This document shows, piece after piece, positions 54,271 to 63,919 of a DNA stretch of 64,000 nt. The translations under genes and the position numbers were made by a program. A model generated the notes under the pieces. The model worked only from the letters and a program-made list of their open reading frames with translations. It was not told the origin of the DNA and ran no database searches. How positions within the stretch are numbered: position 1 is the stretch's first letter; every line of letters starts with the position of its first letter. Where the stretch lies: the NCBI GenBank assembly GCA_965230335.1, contig CBDDKS010000006.1, positions 1,550,001 to 1,614,000 of the forward strand, given 5' to 3'. This DNA comes from CBDDKS01 sp965230335. GTDB taxonomy: Bacteria > Pseudomonadota > Gammaproteobacteria > Enterobacterales > Kangiellaceae.

Positions 54271-55578
54271 ATGGTAGATAACACTAAAACATATCAAGTC
54301 AACTCTTGTTTTCTAAAATATAGAATGCAAGATAAACAATTAACGAATGATGCTTTGATTGCTAAATTTTTTGAAAAAAGTGAAAAGAAAATTGATCCTA
54401 GAACAATAACACGATGGAGAAATGAAAATCCAAAAATTTCAGAAAAAAATCTATATTTATTAACAGAAATACTAGATTGCAATCTGGAAGATTTGATTTA
54501 TTTACATAATGATCAAATTTTTTTTGATATTGATAGAGAACGTTATGAGTTAGCTAAACAGTTTTCAGATACTTCTGCATTTTTAACATTATACGCATGG
54601 GGTGATTTAAAGAGTGGTATTAATCTTATTACTTCCTTTTTAGTTCTTCCCGTACCTTTAAGTTGGGCTGAAAAAGTAAAGCTTTATTCTGCAGCCGCTT
54701 TTTTGCATTGCATGAATAATGAGATAATTAAATCAAAAAAATATTGCTATATGATTTTGAAATGTGAAGATGATGAAAAATTTGTTGAAGCAAAAAAAAT
54801 AGCTTATTTTATTTTGGGGCTTATTGAAATGTGTGATGCATTTTATGAAAAAGCAATGGATTATTATAATTTATCTTTAAACTATAATTCTTGTGTTAAA
54901 ACAAAAAAAAATGAGTTTTCAGAGAAAGAAACAAGTAATTTTTATTATATTGATTTATTAAATAATATATTTATTGGTATCGTTATGAACCACCAAGGGT
55001 ATTTGGAATCCAGCAAACAACATTTTGAAAAATTTGTTACTGTGCTTAAAAAAAGTAATACGGTGTTAGAAACAACGATTTCATCTATGGGTCTATTCGG
55101 TTGGATCAATTTGTTAATTGAATTCGATGAAATTAAACAAGCAAAAAAAGAATTGATTGTTGCAAAAAGAATTGCAAGCAAACAGTATAATAATATATGT
55201 TTGTTAAAGTTTAATATGTTAGATGCATGGATAAAAATTAAAGAAAAGAAATATCAGGAAGCTCAAAAAGTGTGTGATGAAGTTATGAATATTTATCCTT
55301 TAAATTATCCTTCTTACAAAGCTTTTGAAATTGCAGCAATGGTATACAGAAAAAATAATGATATAGAAAAATTAAATTTTATACTTAACTTATCACTTGA
55401 TAAATTTGATAACAAGCCATGCATGTCTGGTATATATAAAGAGTTTGGTTTTTATTATATGCAACATAAAAATAATGAAAAAGCAGGATATTATTTTTCA
55501 AAAGCGCTTGATGCATATAAACGGTCAGATGCTATGCCTAGATTTGATTTTTTAAAAACATGTATAGATTTGTATTAG
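54271..55578 (+). CDS. HTH regulator with TPR repeats
   Basis: A 435-residue protein. Residues about 15-75 resemble an XRE-type helix-turn-helix (LTNDALIAKFFEKSEKKIDPRTITRWRNENPKISEKNLYLLTEIL shown here as DPRTITRWRN and EKNLYLLTEILDC). The remainder has TPR-like helix pairs (AMDYYNLSLNYN; AQKVCDEVMNIYP; AGYYFSKALDAYKR), as in Rgg/PlcR-type peptide-responsive regulators, though no signal peptide gene is visible next to it. AGAGGACG precedes the ATG. Codon use is notably A/T-rich even for this window. Confidence 0.75.
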   Translation: MVDNTKTYQVNSCFLKYRMQDKQLTNDALIAKFFEKSEKKIDPRTITRWRNENPKISEKNLYLLTEILDCNLEDLIYLHNDQIFFDIDRERYELAKQFSDTSAFLTLYAWGDLKSGINLITSFLVLPVPLSWAEKVKLYSAAAFLHCMNNEIIKSKKYCYMILKCEDDEKFVEAKKIAYFILGLIEMCDAFYEKAMDYYNLSLNYNSCVKTKKNEFSEKETSNFYYIDLLNNIFIGIVMNHQGYLESSKQHFEKFVTVLKKSNTVLETTISSMGLFGWINLLIEFDEIKQAKKELIVAKRIASKQYNNICLLKFNMLDAWIKIKEKKYQEAQKVCDEVMNIYPLNYPSYKAFEIAAMVYRKNNDIEKLNFILNLSLDKFDNKPCMSGIYKEFGFYYMQHKNNEKAGYYFSKALDAYKRSDAMPRFDFLKTCIDLY

Positions 55579-55761
55579 ACTAATCTAAAATTCAATAAGG
55601 TTTTCTTTAGATAGAGTACTATATCTTTTTATCGGACTATTTGTATAAACTGTTATTTTATTTGTATTAACATTATAAAGAGCGTTGACTCGGATTAGTT
55701 AAAGTGGTATTTATCCTTCAATAAATGAGATGATTCTCTGGTTTAAAGGTTCATATATACA

Positions 55762-56445
55762 ATGAAAAAAAGTCTGCATGTTATTTTTATCATTTGGATG
55801 GTTATTTTTAGTGATCTGGTCTTTGCAAAAAGTACTTGCTATGGCACAACAGCCAATGGAAAGTTGGAAAATGCTGTTCAATTGCCAAAATCAGGGGATA
55901 ATTTTATTGGATACAGTAATTTTGCACGTTATTTAGGACGAACTTATGTGCATTCTGCGGTTAAAGACATCATGATAGAATCTTACCAAATGTTAAAAGA
56001 TTCGATGCCGGATAAAGTGTATAAGTATGCAGAAACCGGATTTAAAAAAGGAGGTAGGTTTAAACCACATAAAACCCATCAAAATGGATTATCTGTTGAT
56101 TTTATGGTGCCTGTAATGAATCAAAAGGGTCAATCTATTCATTTGCCAACACATATGATGAACCGTTATGGTTATGATATAGAATTTAATGCACATGGAC
56201 TCTATGAGCATTTTAGAATAGATTTTGAAGCTATGGCTGAACATATATGGGCATTACATCTTGTTGCTCAGAAAAAAGGATATGGATTAAAACGTGTTAT
56301 TTTTGATCTTAAGTTGCAAAAACATCTTTTCAATACCAAAAAGGGAAAGCTTTTAAAAAAACAGGTTGTGTTTTCAAAGAAGAAGGCATGGGTTCGACAT
56401 GATGAGCACTATCATGTCGACTTTGATATTCCCTGCAAAAAATAA
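55762..56445 (+). CDS. mepA: Penicillin-insensitive murein endopeptidase (MepA-like)
   Basis: A periplasmic peptidoglycan hydrolase cutting the D-Ala-meso-DAP crosslink. Signal peptide to about residue 22 (FSDLVFAKS). Zinc-site motifs typical of the M74/LAS family are present: KPHKTHQNGLSVDF (His and Asp ligands near residues 112-119) and VRHDEHYHVDFDIPC near the C terminus. At 227 residues it is shorter than E. coli MepA (274). Confidence 0.82.
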   Translation: MKKSLHVIFIIWMVIFSDLVFAKSTCYGTTANGKLENAVQLPKSGDNFIGYSNFARYLGRTYVHSAVKDIMIESYQMLKDSMPDKVYKYAETGFKKGGRFKPHKTHQNGLSVDFMVPVMNQKGQSIHLPTHMMNRYGYDIEFNAHGLYEHFRIDFEAMAEHIWALHLVAQKKGYGLKRVIFDLKLQKHLFNTKKGKLLKKQVVFSKKKAWVRHDEHYHVDFDIPCKK

Positions 56446-56576
56446 TCATCACCAGATTTAGTCATGTTATAGAATAGTAGACACAATTCATTGGTAGCTT
56501 TTAAAGAAAGGCTTTATAAAAAATATCATGGATGTTATGATAATTTTTTTATTTTTCACTGCCAGAGAACGCTATT

Positions 56577-56948
56577 GTGGACTATTCCCTGATTAAAATG
56601 CTCCATATGTCATTTGCCGGTTTATCTTTATTGGGATTTTTAATCCGTGGTTATTGGATGATAGTAGAATCTGATTTTTTAAATAAAAAACTAGTAAAAA
56701 TATTGCCCCATATTATTGATACAGGGTTGCTTGTTACAGCGATTATTCTGGTTATGTTAAGTAGAATGTATCCTTTTACTGTCGATTGGGTAACATTGAA
56801 AGTAGTATTACTGATTGTTTATATTATTTCTGGGACTATTGCATTAAAACGTGGAAAAAATAAACAACAAAGAATCATGGCTTTTGCTTTTTCGTTATTG
56901 GTTATTTTAAGTATTTTTGCTATTGCATCGATAAAGCCGCATTTTTAA
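56577..56948 (+). CDS. SirB2 family membrane protein
   Basis: A 123-residue protein with four membrane helices and the family start LIKMLHMSFAGLSLLGFLIRGYWM, where a histidine in the first helix and RGYWM are conserved. SirB was named for effects on Salmonella invasion genes; its real role is unclear. GTG start with a weak GAGA site. It is unrelated by context to the MepA gene 130 bases upstream. Confidence 0.82.
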   Translation: MDYSLIKMLHMSFAGLSLLGFLIRGYWMIVESDFLNKKLVKILPHIIDTGLLVTAIILVMLSRMYPFTVDWVTLKVVLLIVYIISGTIALKRGKNKQQRIMAFAFSLLVILSIFAIASIKPHF

Positions 56949-57022
56949 GTAAAACCTATAGCTATCATTGAAGCTAGGGCTGTATTCATAAATTACATAA
57001 ATCATCTCGGATAAACATTTTG

Positions 57023-57040
57023 TGTGAGACATGTCTTACA
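57023..57040 (+). promoter_or_regulatory. 18-bp near-perfect palindrome upstream of the 745-residue gene
   Basis: TGTGAGACATGTCTTACA: the two 9-base halves differ at one position. It lies 185 bases before ATG 57225. The length and symmetry are typical of TetR- or LuxR-type operators. A small hairpin CTTGTAT/ATACAAG (57145-57162) lies nearer the start. Confidence 0.4.
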
Positions 57041-57224
57041 TGAATTTCAGTTTTCTCATAAAGATTTTCTTAAGATAGTTGATTAGACTAACGAAGTCAT
57101 TCATACAGGTGATGAGTGATATTTCTTAGACTGATATCTTGTGTCTTGTATATCAATACAAGGAAGTTGTCTGGATATTAAGTTGTATGACATTCCATTT
57201 TCTCAATGTTAAAGGAGAATTCCT

Positions 57225-59462
57225 ATGATCCAATTTGAGCAAGATTTAGAGTTTGATTTTGTTTTAAACGAAATTAAACAAGATGATGAGCTACCAGAAG
57301 CCTCGGTTTATATTGTTGACAGTGACAATAAAGTGCTTGATAAACAAGATGTTTGTCATAAAAGTAAAATATTGTTACCTGCAAAAATTTTAAATGTAGC
57401 AAAAAAAGTTTTAATTACACCACGCTCTGAAGAATTAAGTGATGATGTTTTGGCTTCTGCAAAAAAAATTAACAGAAAACAATTATTGCAGTTGTCATTA
57501 AATCAACAGGCACTTAATTTACCAAGAAGAAATTGGATTACCTGGTTTCCATTGAATATCTGTGTATCTGGTAACGTAAGAAAGTGTTCATGGCGTCCAT
57601 TTTTGGAACAATTGCAATTGAATACATTGCCTTTACAGCCATTAAGGTTGAATAAAAAGGTATCTTTAATTCAAAGTGCCAATCAATCTCTTGTCGCTCA
57701 AGCCAATACAAATATCTTAAGTCCCCTATTCAGACGATGTCGTCCAATCTGTGAAGGGATTGTTGAAGTATATGAGCGCATTTGTTGTGTCAAAATAAGA
57801 ATCACACCTTCTATTATTGATAAATTATGTCGATTGATTAAAGAGGGCTTACAGGAAGTTCCTGAAATACCCTTTCCTATTGATCCAGAAATTTATGAAC
57901 AGGCACGATTTAGTGAACCCCCTTTACCTAAACATATTCAAGGTTTTTTTAAAGAAGGTGCTGCTGATGAGCTAAGAATCAATGGTGCGAATGATCTACA
58001 GGCACTTTCTTCTTTGTCTTTACCTGAAGCTGAAAAATATATTTTAGCCAGACCTTATTTGATACAAATTATTGAAAATTGTGGTCAGCCTGTTTTAAAA
58101 GGCGCGACTGCTATTGGAGAGGGTGGAGAGTTTAGTTTTTGTTATCCTGCTTTGCCTTATTTTTTCCCGGCCGGTTTTACACATTGTCGACGAGAAGTTG
58201 CCTTTAAGGTAACACAACTTTTAGAGACAGGTCCTCGTGTGATTTATAATGGTGTAGATGCCGGTATTTGGTTTGATCCTTTAGATGATATTACATTAAC
58301 CAGTTATGATTACAGAGCCATTGCCTGCGATTCACCAAATCCTGTGCCTGGTCCGGATGAAGCCTATGTTGCATTGGCTCGCATCGGTAATACAGATAGC
58401 GTGCATTTGGAAAGCCCTGATCAACAATCAGAATTGTCTGTTGGAGATGGTTCACCATTATCCAATATTGCTGGTTTGGCATTTCCAGAGCCTAATTTAA
58501 ATTTAGCCAAAGGCACCAGTAAAAACAGGAATTGGGGTGGTGTGTTACCCATCCGGTTGGATTTCTCCAAGAAAATGGCACTCACGAATGCCAGTCACTA
58601 TCGCATCAGTATTGTGAAATCCAATGCATCAGGACAGCCCATAGAAAGTACACGTGAATATTTGGATAGTGTGATTCATTGGTATTATAACGAGCCTGTT
58701 TTTGAAGGAGGCGTTTATAAAGCTAAAAAACGTAAAGTCACCTTAACGGATTCAGGTGATCCAACCTTCCATAAGATTCCTTATGATAATTTAATTCCCG
58801 CTGATTCAGCGTGGCGTGATAATCAATATCATGCGTTCATTAATACCAATGAATTTGATGATCAACGTTATTTAATGACGGTGGAATTGTTTGATAATGC
58901 CTTTAATCGTGTTGTACCTAATGGCACTGGTGGTGCAGGTGATGATCAGGAAAGCTTTACTTATCAAACCTGGAATATTGCAACAGAAACGACACCTGTC
59001 AATTATGCAGCATTAACTCATGTTCTCTGGTGGGATAATCGTCCATTAACTGCGTTGATTGAAGATTTGCGTAAAAACGGTAATCCGAACAGTGCTGAGT
59101 GTCAATTTATGCAGAAAGATCCCAGTAGTGCCGATGCACGATTTAGTGCAGGGTTCCGGGCTTTTCATGAACAGCATGGCCCAGGTATGCCGGACTTTTT
59201 ATTAAATTGGCGTTTAAAGTGGAAACGAGGTTTAGGTGGCACAGAAACAACACTGGATGTAGGTGGTGAAAGTGTTGGCTTTGGATTAAATCCAGAAGAG
59301 AGTACTGATGAAAGCTTTATCACCATGTTAGGTGGACATCAAAAATGTACATTTAGCTTAATGTTATTTGCTGCTGCAAAGACTTGGAATGGGAGTAGTT
59401 ATTTGTATCCAAATGCATTACGTGATGTTGCTTCCTTTGCTTTAGATGTGAGTTCCTCTTAA
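57225..59462 (+). CDS. Large protein of unknown function (745 residues)
   Basis: I do not recognise a family. There is no signal peptide or membrane helix. The first 70 residues contain VDSDNKVLDKQDVCHKSK; about 120-230 is cysteine-containing (NICVSGNVRKCSW, RRCRPICEGIVEVYERICC). About 270-300 has AIGEGGEFSFCYPALPYFFP, a transthyretin-like or carboxypeptidase-regulatory-like β pattern. The second half is rich in Trp, Asp and Asn. Strong GGAGA site eight bases before the ATG; a hairpin follows the stop. A large, well-expressed-looking secreted or surface-associated product is possible (inference). Confidence 0.7.
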   Translation: MIQFEQDLEFDFVLNEIKQDDELPEASVYIVDSDNKVLDKQDVCHKSKILLPAKILNVAKKVLITPRSEELSDDVLASAKKINRKQLLQLSLNQQALNLPRRNWITWFPLNICVSGNVRKCSWRPFLEQLQLNTLPLQPLRLNKKVSLIQSANQSLVAQANTNILSPLFRRCRPICEGIVEVYERICCVKIRITPSIIDKLCRLIKEGLQEVPEIPFPIDPEIYEQARFSEPPLPKHIQGFFKEGAADELRINGANDLQALSSLSLPEAEKYILARPYLIQIIENCGQPVLKGATAIGEGGEFSFCYPALPYFFPAGFTHCRREVAFKVTQLLETGPRVIYNGVDAGIWFDPLDDITLTSYDYRAIACDSPNPVPGPDEAYVALARIGNTDSVHLESPDQQSELSVGDGSPLSNIAGLAFPEPNLNLAKGTSKNRNWGGVLPIRLDFSKKMALTNASHYRISIVKSNASGQPIESTREYLDSVIHWYYNEPVFEGGVYKAKKRKVTLTDSGDPTFHKIPYDNLIPADSAWRDNQYHAFINTNEFDDQRYLMTVELFDNAFNRVVPNGTGGAGDDQESFTYQTWNIATETTPVNYAALTHVLWWDNRPLTALIEDLRKNGNPNSAECQFMQKDPSSADARFSAGFRAFHEQHGPGMPDFLLNWRLKWKRGLGGTETTLDVGGESVGFGLNPEESTDESFITMLGGHQKCTFSLMLFAAAKTWNGSSYLYPNALRDVASFALDVSSS

Positions 59463-59480
59463 TCTATCGTTTAAATAACC

Positions 59481-59536
59481 TGAAGCATATTGTTTTTCAT
59501 AAGCCACCTTACTGCTTAGTTAGACAATATGCTTCA
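59481..59536 (+). terminator. Nested hairpin after the 745-residue gene
   Basis: TGAAGCATATTGT (59481-59493) pairs with ACAATATGCTTCA (59524-59536); within the 30-base loop TAAGC and GCTTA can pair. GGGTTTATTTCTT follows. Probably ends the 745-residue gene's transcript. Confidence 0.6.
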
Positions 59537-59728
59537 TAGGGTTTATTTCTTAAATAGAAAAACCATTCTTATCAGTTTTTGAAGATTAGGTTTCATAAAC
59601 ATTCCATTGAAAATCTTATCAGCTTCTGTATTATATGGATTTAATTATTCAAATTAGCAATTTATCGGGATTGAGATGGCAGATACTATTACTTTAGTGT
59701 ATTCAATCAATTGTTAGGTGCAGGAACC

Positions 59729-60043
59729 ATGAAAAGTAAACATGAGAAAAAAATAATTTCGGAGTATCGTAAAATTTGTGATAACCCGAACGCTCAAACT
59801 CGCGTTTACCATCGAATAGCTGTGATAGCCTTTGCTGTTGCATGGCTCTGTATATTTGCTTGTTTTTTTGGTTACTTTCAGAATTATGAGCCTGCCATTC
59901 ATCTAGTTATTTTTGGTTTTGTAGGCGGAGTTACTCTGTGCCTAGGATTTTGGTTTAGTCAAATTGGTCCACAAGTAAAAATATTAGCACAACATATTTC
60001 TAAAGAATCGCTGGAAAAGCGTATCAATGAACTCAGTACATAA
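59729..60043 (+). CDS. Small two-helix membrane protein
   Basis: A 104-residue protein: basic cytoplasmic N terminus (KSKHEKKIISEYRKIC), two membrane helices (about 30-52 and 59-82), and a charged C-terminal helix. GGTGCAGGA precedes ATG 59729; TTG 59711 would add six residues. No family recognised. Confidence 0.55.
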   Translation: MKSKHEKKIISEYRKICDNPNAQTRVYHRIAVIAFAVAWLCIFACFFGYFQNYEPAIHLVIFGFVGGVTLCLGFWFSQIGPQVKILAQHISKESLEKRINELST

Positions 60044-60087
60044 CAAGTGACTATAGCGACAGTCTGTTTTTATTTTACTAAAAAATT

Positions 60088-60384
60088 ATGAGTATTGATC
60101 TATACGAACTTGCTGATAGTGTTGAAACAGAACAGGATTTCCTGAATTTTGTACAAGCATTAATGGAAGATAAAGACGATGAAGAAAAAAAAGAAAAAGT
60201 TAAAACTAACTCACCTTGGGCAGCTGGAGCAAATGGTTGGGAAAATGGAAGTATAGTAGCGTTCCTGGATGCTGCGTTAGCTTGGGGGCAAGCTTCAATA
60301 AATGGCTTAGAGTTTTATAATAAACCAGAAAACACTTGGAAAAGAGCGGCACATATATTACATGCAGGAAAGTTCTATGAATAA
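60088..60384 (+). CDS. DUF7660-like small protein
   Basis: A 98-residue acidic protein. WAAGANGWENGSIVAFLDAALAWGQAS matches the GANGWENxxIxxFLxAAxAW signature of a family of small hypotheticals (DUF7660), often encoded beside polymorphic toxin or cassette-like genes; split here as WAAGANGWENG and FLDAALAWGQA. No toxin is adjacent. Function unknown. Confidence 0.65.
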   Translation: MSIDLYELADSVETEQDFLNFVQALMEDKDDEEKKEKVKTNSPWAAGANGWENGSIVAFLDAALAWGQASINGLEFYNKPENTWKRAAHILHAGKFYE

Positions 60385-60564
60385 CACTCATAACAAGTTA
60401 CTGAAATTATAAAATAAAAATCAGATAACCAATATAGAGAAGTATCTTACAAATTTAACTGTTCAATTCTTACAAAGATATCAAAAAATACTGTGATATC
60501 TACCATTGTACTTGTAAGATATTATTGATAAAGTGACTGTCTTTTTTTATTAATCTATCCTGAT

Positions 60565-60942
60565 ATGGAATTAGAAAAACGAATAATTGATGAATTTTCT
60601 CTAGAGGAAGTAGGTTTTCTAGAGGAATCATATATAAAAGAGAATACAGATTTACTTTGGGTTAAGGGAAACTTTGATCCGATGAAGTATGTACCCAACT
60701 ATATATTATGGTGTCTTCGAAATAGGGATAGAGATGGTAATCTTGTAGCACATCATATAATTAGAACTTTATCCGAATACGGTAGAGCTAAAAATCCAAA
60801 TAATGATTACCTAAATTTCAAATACAAATGTAGTCTTTCTCAGAAAGAACTGGTGATAGAATTCTTGAAATGGTCTAGATCCGGTTTAGTTTTGGCCGAG
60901 GAGGAAATTATAAATAGAGCTATAAAACAATGGCAAAAATAG
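60565..60942 (+). CDS. Small hypothetical protein
   Basis: A 125-residue soluble protein with a helical N terminus and the pattern NYILWCLRNRDRDGNLVAHHII split here as NYILWCLRNRDRDG and LVAHHIIRTLSEYGR. It could be an immunity-type protein, but I have no basis beyond size and setting. A 180-base gap precedes it. Start ATG 60565. Confidence 0.5.
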   Translation: MELEKRIIDEFSLEEVGFLEESYIKENTDLLWVKGNFDPMKYVPNYILWCLRNRDRDGNLVAHHIIRTLSEYGRAKNPNNDYLNFKYKCSLSQKELVIEFLKWSRSGLVLAEEEIINRAIKQWQK

Positions 60943-61094
60943 ATAACAAAACTGTCTGTGAAAATTGTATCCCTTAGTTAAAAGGACTCTCGCCCGTAAT
61001 AGTGGCTTTAAAAATTTCGATATACCGAATGTCTGTAGATAGATGTTCTCTGCCTGTTGATTTAAATCATATTCTAACTTCTAAAAATGTCGTA

Positions 61095-61988
61095 TTAAGT
61101 CTGGTCAGATACATTTGAATTTAACTTCTCTTCGATAAAAGTATCTTTTTCTTGCCATATTTGATTCAACCATTGTTGTATAGCAACGCGTGTATCCTGT
61201 TGACTCATATCACCAATAAGTTCAGATTCTAAGTTTCTTTTTTGAACGTATACTTGGATTTCCTTGACTTGTCCACACATAAAAGACCAAAAAGTTGGAC
61301 GACCATGAGGGTAAACAATGGTTACATCAATAACACTATCAATATATTCACCCAGTAAAGAACATACAATACCAATACCACCAGATTTAGGTTTTAATAA
61401 ATGTTGATAAGAGCTGTTTTGTCGTTTTTGTTTTTCTTTTGTAAAACGGGTGCCTTCAGCAAAATTCATAATGGATGTTGGAATATGCTCAAATTTCTTG
61501 CAGGCTTTTTTAGTTGTTTCAAAGTCTTTGCCTTTTTTATGTGGATTTTTTTTAAGATATTCTTTGGAATAGCGTTGCATAAAAGGAAAATCCAAAGCCC
61601 ACCAGGCTATACCTATAATAGGTACCCAAATCAGTTCTTGTTTAAGAAAGAACTTTAAAAAAGGTATTTTTTTATTGAATACTTTCTGTAATACCAGAAT
61701 ATCTACCCATGATTGATGATTGGCAATAACAAGATACCAATGTTTTAGGCTATAACTTTCATTATTATGGATATGAATATTTGTGGGTGTTGTGATGTTG
61801 ATAATTAAAGTGTTGATTGAACACCATAGAGAAACAAAATAATTTAAAATGGTATCCAAAAATTTTAATTTTATTAAAGGGGATATAATAAATTTTAATA
61901 AAGAAAATAGAAAAACGGGTATACAAATAATCAGTGTATTGATAATGTATAAGGAAAAAGAAAATAAACCTAATATTGTCGACATCAT
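61095..61988 (-). CDS. yihG: Acyltransferase (1-acylglycerol-3-phosphate acyltransferase-like, YihG family)
   Basis: A 297-residue membrane-bound PlsC-family acyltransferase. N-terminal membrane helices lie at about 5-30 and 40-60. The catalytic NHQSWVD (NHxxxxD) lies near residue 90, and motif III is FAEGTRF near 175. Length and pattern resemble E. coli YihG, a polar-localised acyltransferase. Its start overlaps the speA stop by one base (TAATG), so it is translationally coupled to speA, an unusual pairing. Confidence 0.85.
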   Translation of the reverse strand: MMSTILGLFSFSLYIINTLIICIPVFLFSLLKFIISPLIKLKFLDTILNYFVSLWCSINTLIINITTPTNIHIHNNESYSLKHWYLVIANHQSWVDILVLQKVFNKKIPFLKFFLKQELIWVPIIGIAWWALDFPFMQRYSKEYLKKNPHKKGKDFETTKKACKKFEHIPTSIMNFAEGTRFTKEKQKRQNSSYQHLLKPKSGGIGIVCSLLGEYIDSVIDVTIVYPHGRPTFWSFMCGQVKEIQVYVQKRNLESELIGDMSQQDTRVAIQQWLNQIWQEKDTFIEEKLNSNVSDQT

Positions 61989-63853
61989 TAATCTTCTAAA
62001 TAAGTATAGCCATGCAAACCAGTTTTTAATTCTTCTAAATATTGCTTTTGAATATTTTTATTAAGTTGGCTTTTGGATAATTGTTGGTAGTACTGTTGAA
62101 TTAAATCATCTGTATTAAAATGGACAATCTCCAAAACATCCGATACTTTATCTCCCTGAGTGCATTTATGACTAATAAAAGCACCTTCTTTTTCTAATTC
62201 AATATCGATTGCATGAGTATCACCAAATAAATTATGTAAGTCTCCCAGTATTTCCTGATAAGCACCAACCATAAAAATACCTAAGAGTGGTGAATTGGAT
62301 TCAGAATATTCAGGAATCATTAAACTGGTCTCAACATCTTTTTGATTAATGTAAGATTCAATACGACCATCAGAATCACAGGTAATATCTTTCACAATAC
62401 CTCGATGACTTAGAGGTTTGTTCAAGTGTTGCAATGGCATGATAGGAAAAATCTGATCAACACCCCAGACATCAGGCAATGATTGAAATAATGAGAAGTT
62501 ACAAAAGAGTTTATTCGCCAGTTTAAAATTCAGTTCATTAATAATTTTTATATGACCTGAAATTTCAGAAGATAATAAAGGCAATACTTTTCGACAGATA
62601 GCAAAATATAATTGTTCACAGCGAGCCAATTCTTGTAGATTAATTTTTTCATGGGTATAGAGCATGACGGCTTCATTTAAATAAAAGGAAGCACTATGAT
62701 AGGCCTCAATAGCCGTTTCTGAATTTAACGATAGATAGTGATGCCATAGGTTTTGAATAATATGTGCATCGCGTTCATTTGCTGCTTTGGGTTCCAGCAA
62801 ACCGGGTGGTTGTTCCTGATCAATAATATTAGTGATTAAAACGGCGTGATGAGCGGTTAATGCCCGACCGGATTCTGTAACAATCTCAGGAAAATCAAGT
62901 TGATTGGTAGAAATAATTTCTGATAATGTTTGAATAATGGTATTGGCATATTCCTGCATGGAGTAATTAGTTGAACAATATGAAGATGACTGAGTACCTT
63001 CGTAGTCAACGCCTAAACCACCCCCAACATCTAACACATCAATAGGAACACCCATACGACACAGTTCAGTGTAATAGCGACCACACTCTTTGATACCTCT
63101 GCGAATATCAGAGATTGTTGAAATTTGTGATCCCAAATGGCAATGCAGTAATTTTAAACTGTTGGTGTAGCCTGTTTCCTGAAGTTGGTTGATAAATTTT
63201 AAGAGTTGACTGGGCGATAAGCCAAATTTGGATTTCTCTCCTCCAGTATCCTGCCATTTACCTTTGCTAATAGCGTAAATACGAATTCTAACGCCCAGTT
63301 GAGGCACAACCTGCATATGTTGTGCTTCTTCAAGAATCATTTTTAGTTCATTGAGTTTTTCGACAACGATGAAAACACGACGTCCCATTTGCTGACCAAT
63401 CAATGCAGTACGAATATATTCCTTGTCTTTATAGCCATTACAAATAACAAAGCTGTTATTTGGCATAGGTGTTCCTAAAATAGCCAATAGCTCAGCTTTG
63501 CTGCCTGCTTCCATACCAAATCGATGTTGGCCATGTTGTGTTAAGGTTTTGACAACAGAGTGTTGTTGATTGACTTTGATAGGATAAACACAGGTATATT
63601 GATTTTGATAATTGAAATCATGAATGGCCTGTGAGAAAGCATGATAAATTTCATCAAATCTTTCCCGCAAAATAGAATTAAATCGAAGCAGTAAAGGCAA
63701 AGACCAATCTTGTTGGTTTAGATAGTGAACAATATCCACGAGTTTCTTGGAACATTGTGGCGAATGTTTAGCAGTTACCCGAATGTCACCATCATCATCA
63801 ACAAAAAAATATCCATCACTCCATTGTTGGATATTATGGCTATTTATTGTCAT
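61988..63853 (-). CDS. speA: Biosynthetic arginine decarboxylase
   Basis: Converts arginine to agmatine, the first step to putrescine. The 621-residue fold-type III PLP enzyme has the PLP lysine K93 in CVYPIKVNQQ, a glycine-rich PLP phosphate loop (DVLDVGGGLGVDYEGT), and the LHCHLGSQI stretch. E. coli SpeA is about 658 residues, and a likely periplasmic signal is absent here. No speB gene follows; the next gene is an acyltransferase. Start ATG 63853. Confidence 0.95.
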   Translation of the reverse strand: MTINSHNIQQWSDGYFFVDDDGDIRVTAKHSPQCSKKLVDIVHYLNQQDWSLPLLLRFNSILRERFDEIYHAFSQAIHDFNYQNQYTCVYPIKVNQQHSVVKTLTQHGQHRFGMEAGSKAELLAILGTPMPNNSFVICNGYKDKEYIRTALIGQQMGRRVFIVVEKLNELKMILEEAQHMQVVPQLGVRIRIYAISKGKWQDTGGEKSKFGLSPSQLLKFINQLQETGYTNSLKLLHCHLGSQISTISDIRRGIKECGRYYTELCRMGVPIDVLDVGGGLGVDYEGTQSSSYCSTNYSMQEYANTIIQTLSEIISTNQLDFPEIVTESGRALTAHHAVLITNIIDQEQPPGLLEPKAANERDAHIIQNLWHHYLSLNSETAIEAYHSASFYLNEAVMLYTHEKINLQELARCEQLYFAICRKVLPLLSSEISGHIKIINELNFKLANKLFCNFSLFQSLPDVWGVDQIFPIMPLQHLNKPLSHRGIVKDITCDSDGRIESYINQKDVETSLMIPEYSESNSPLLGIFMVGAYQEILGDLHNLFGDTHAIDIELEKEGAFISHKCTQGDKVSDVLEIVHFNTDDLIQQYYQQLSKSQLNKNIQKQYLEELKTGLHGYTYLED

Positions 63854-63919
63854 AGAAGTATCTTATGGCTTCTGTAAATTGTGTAGGAAACAGTGGAGCG
63901 GTAGATTACCAGATTATAA

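Noticed and set aside
15822..60950. TAACAA-like sequence right after the stops of several small genes (16178, 16593, 60043, 60384), suggestive of integron attC ends
   Set aside because: No matching GTTRRRY right-hand core or attC-length palindrome was found after any of them, and no integrase gene is near. Only 16587-16593 fits the left core consensus.
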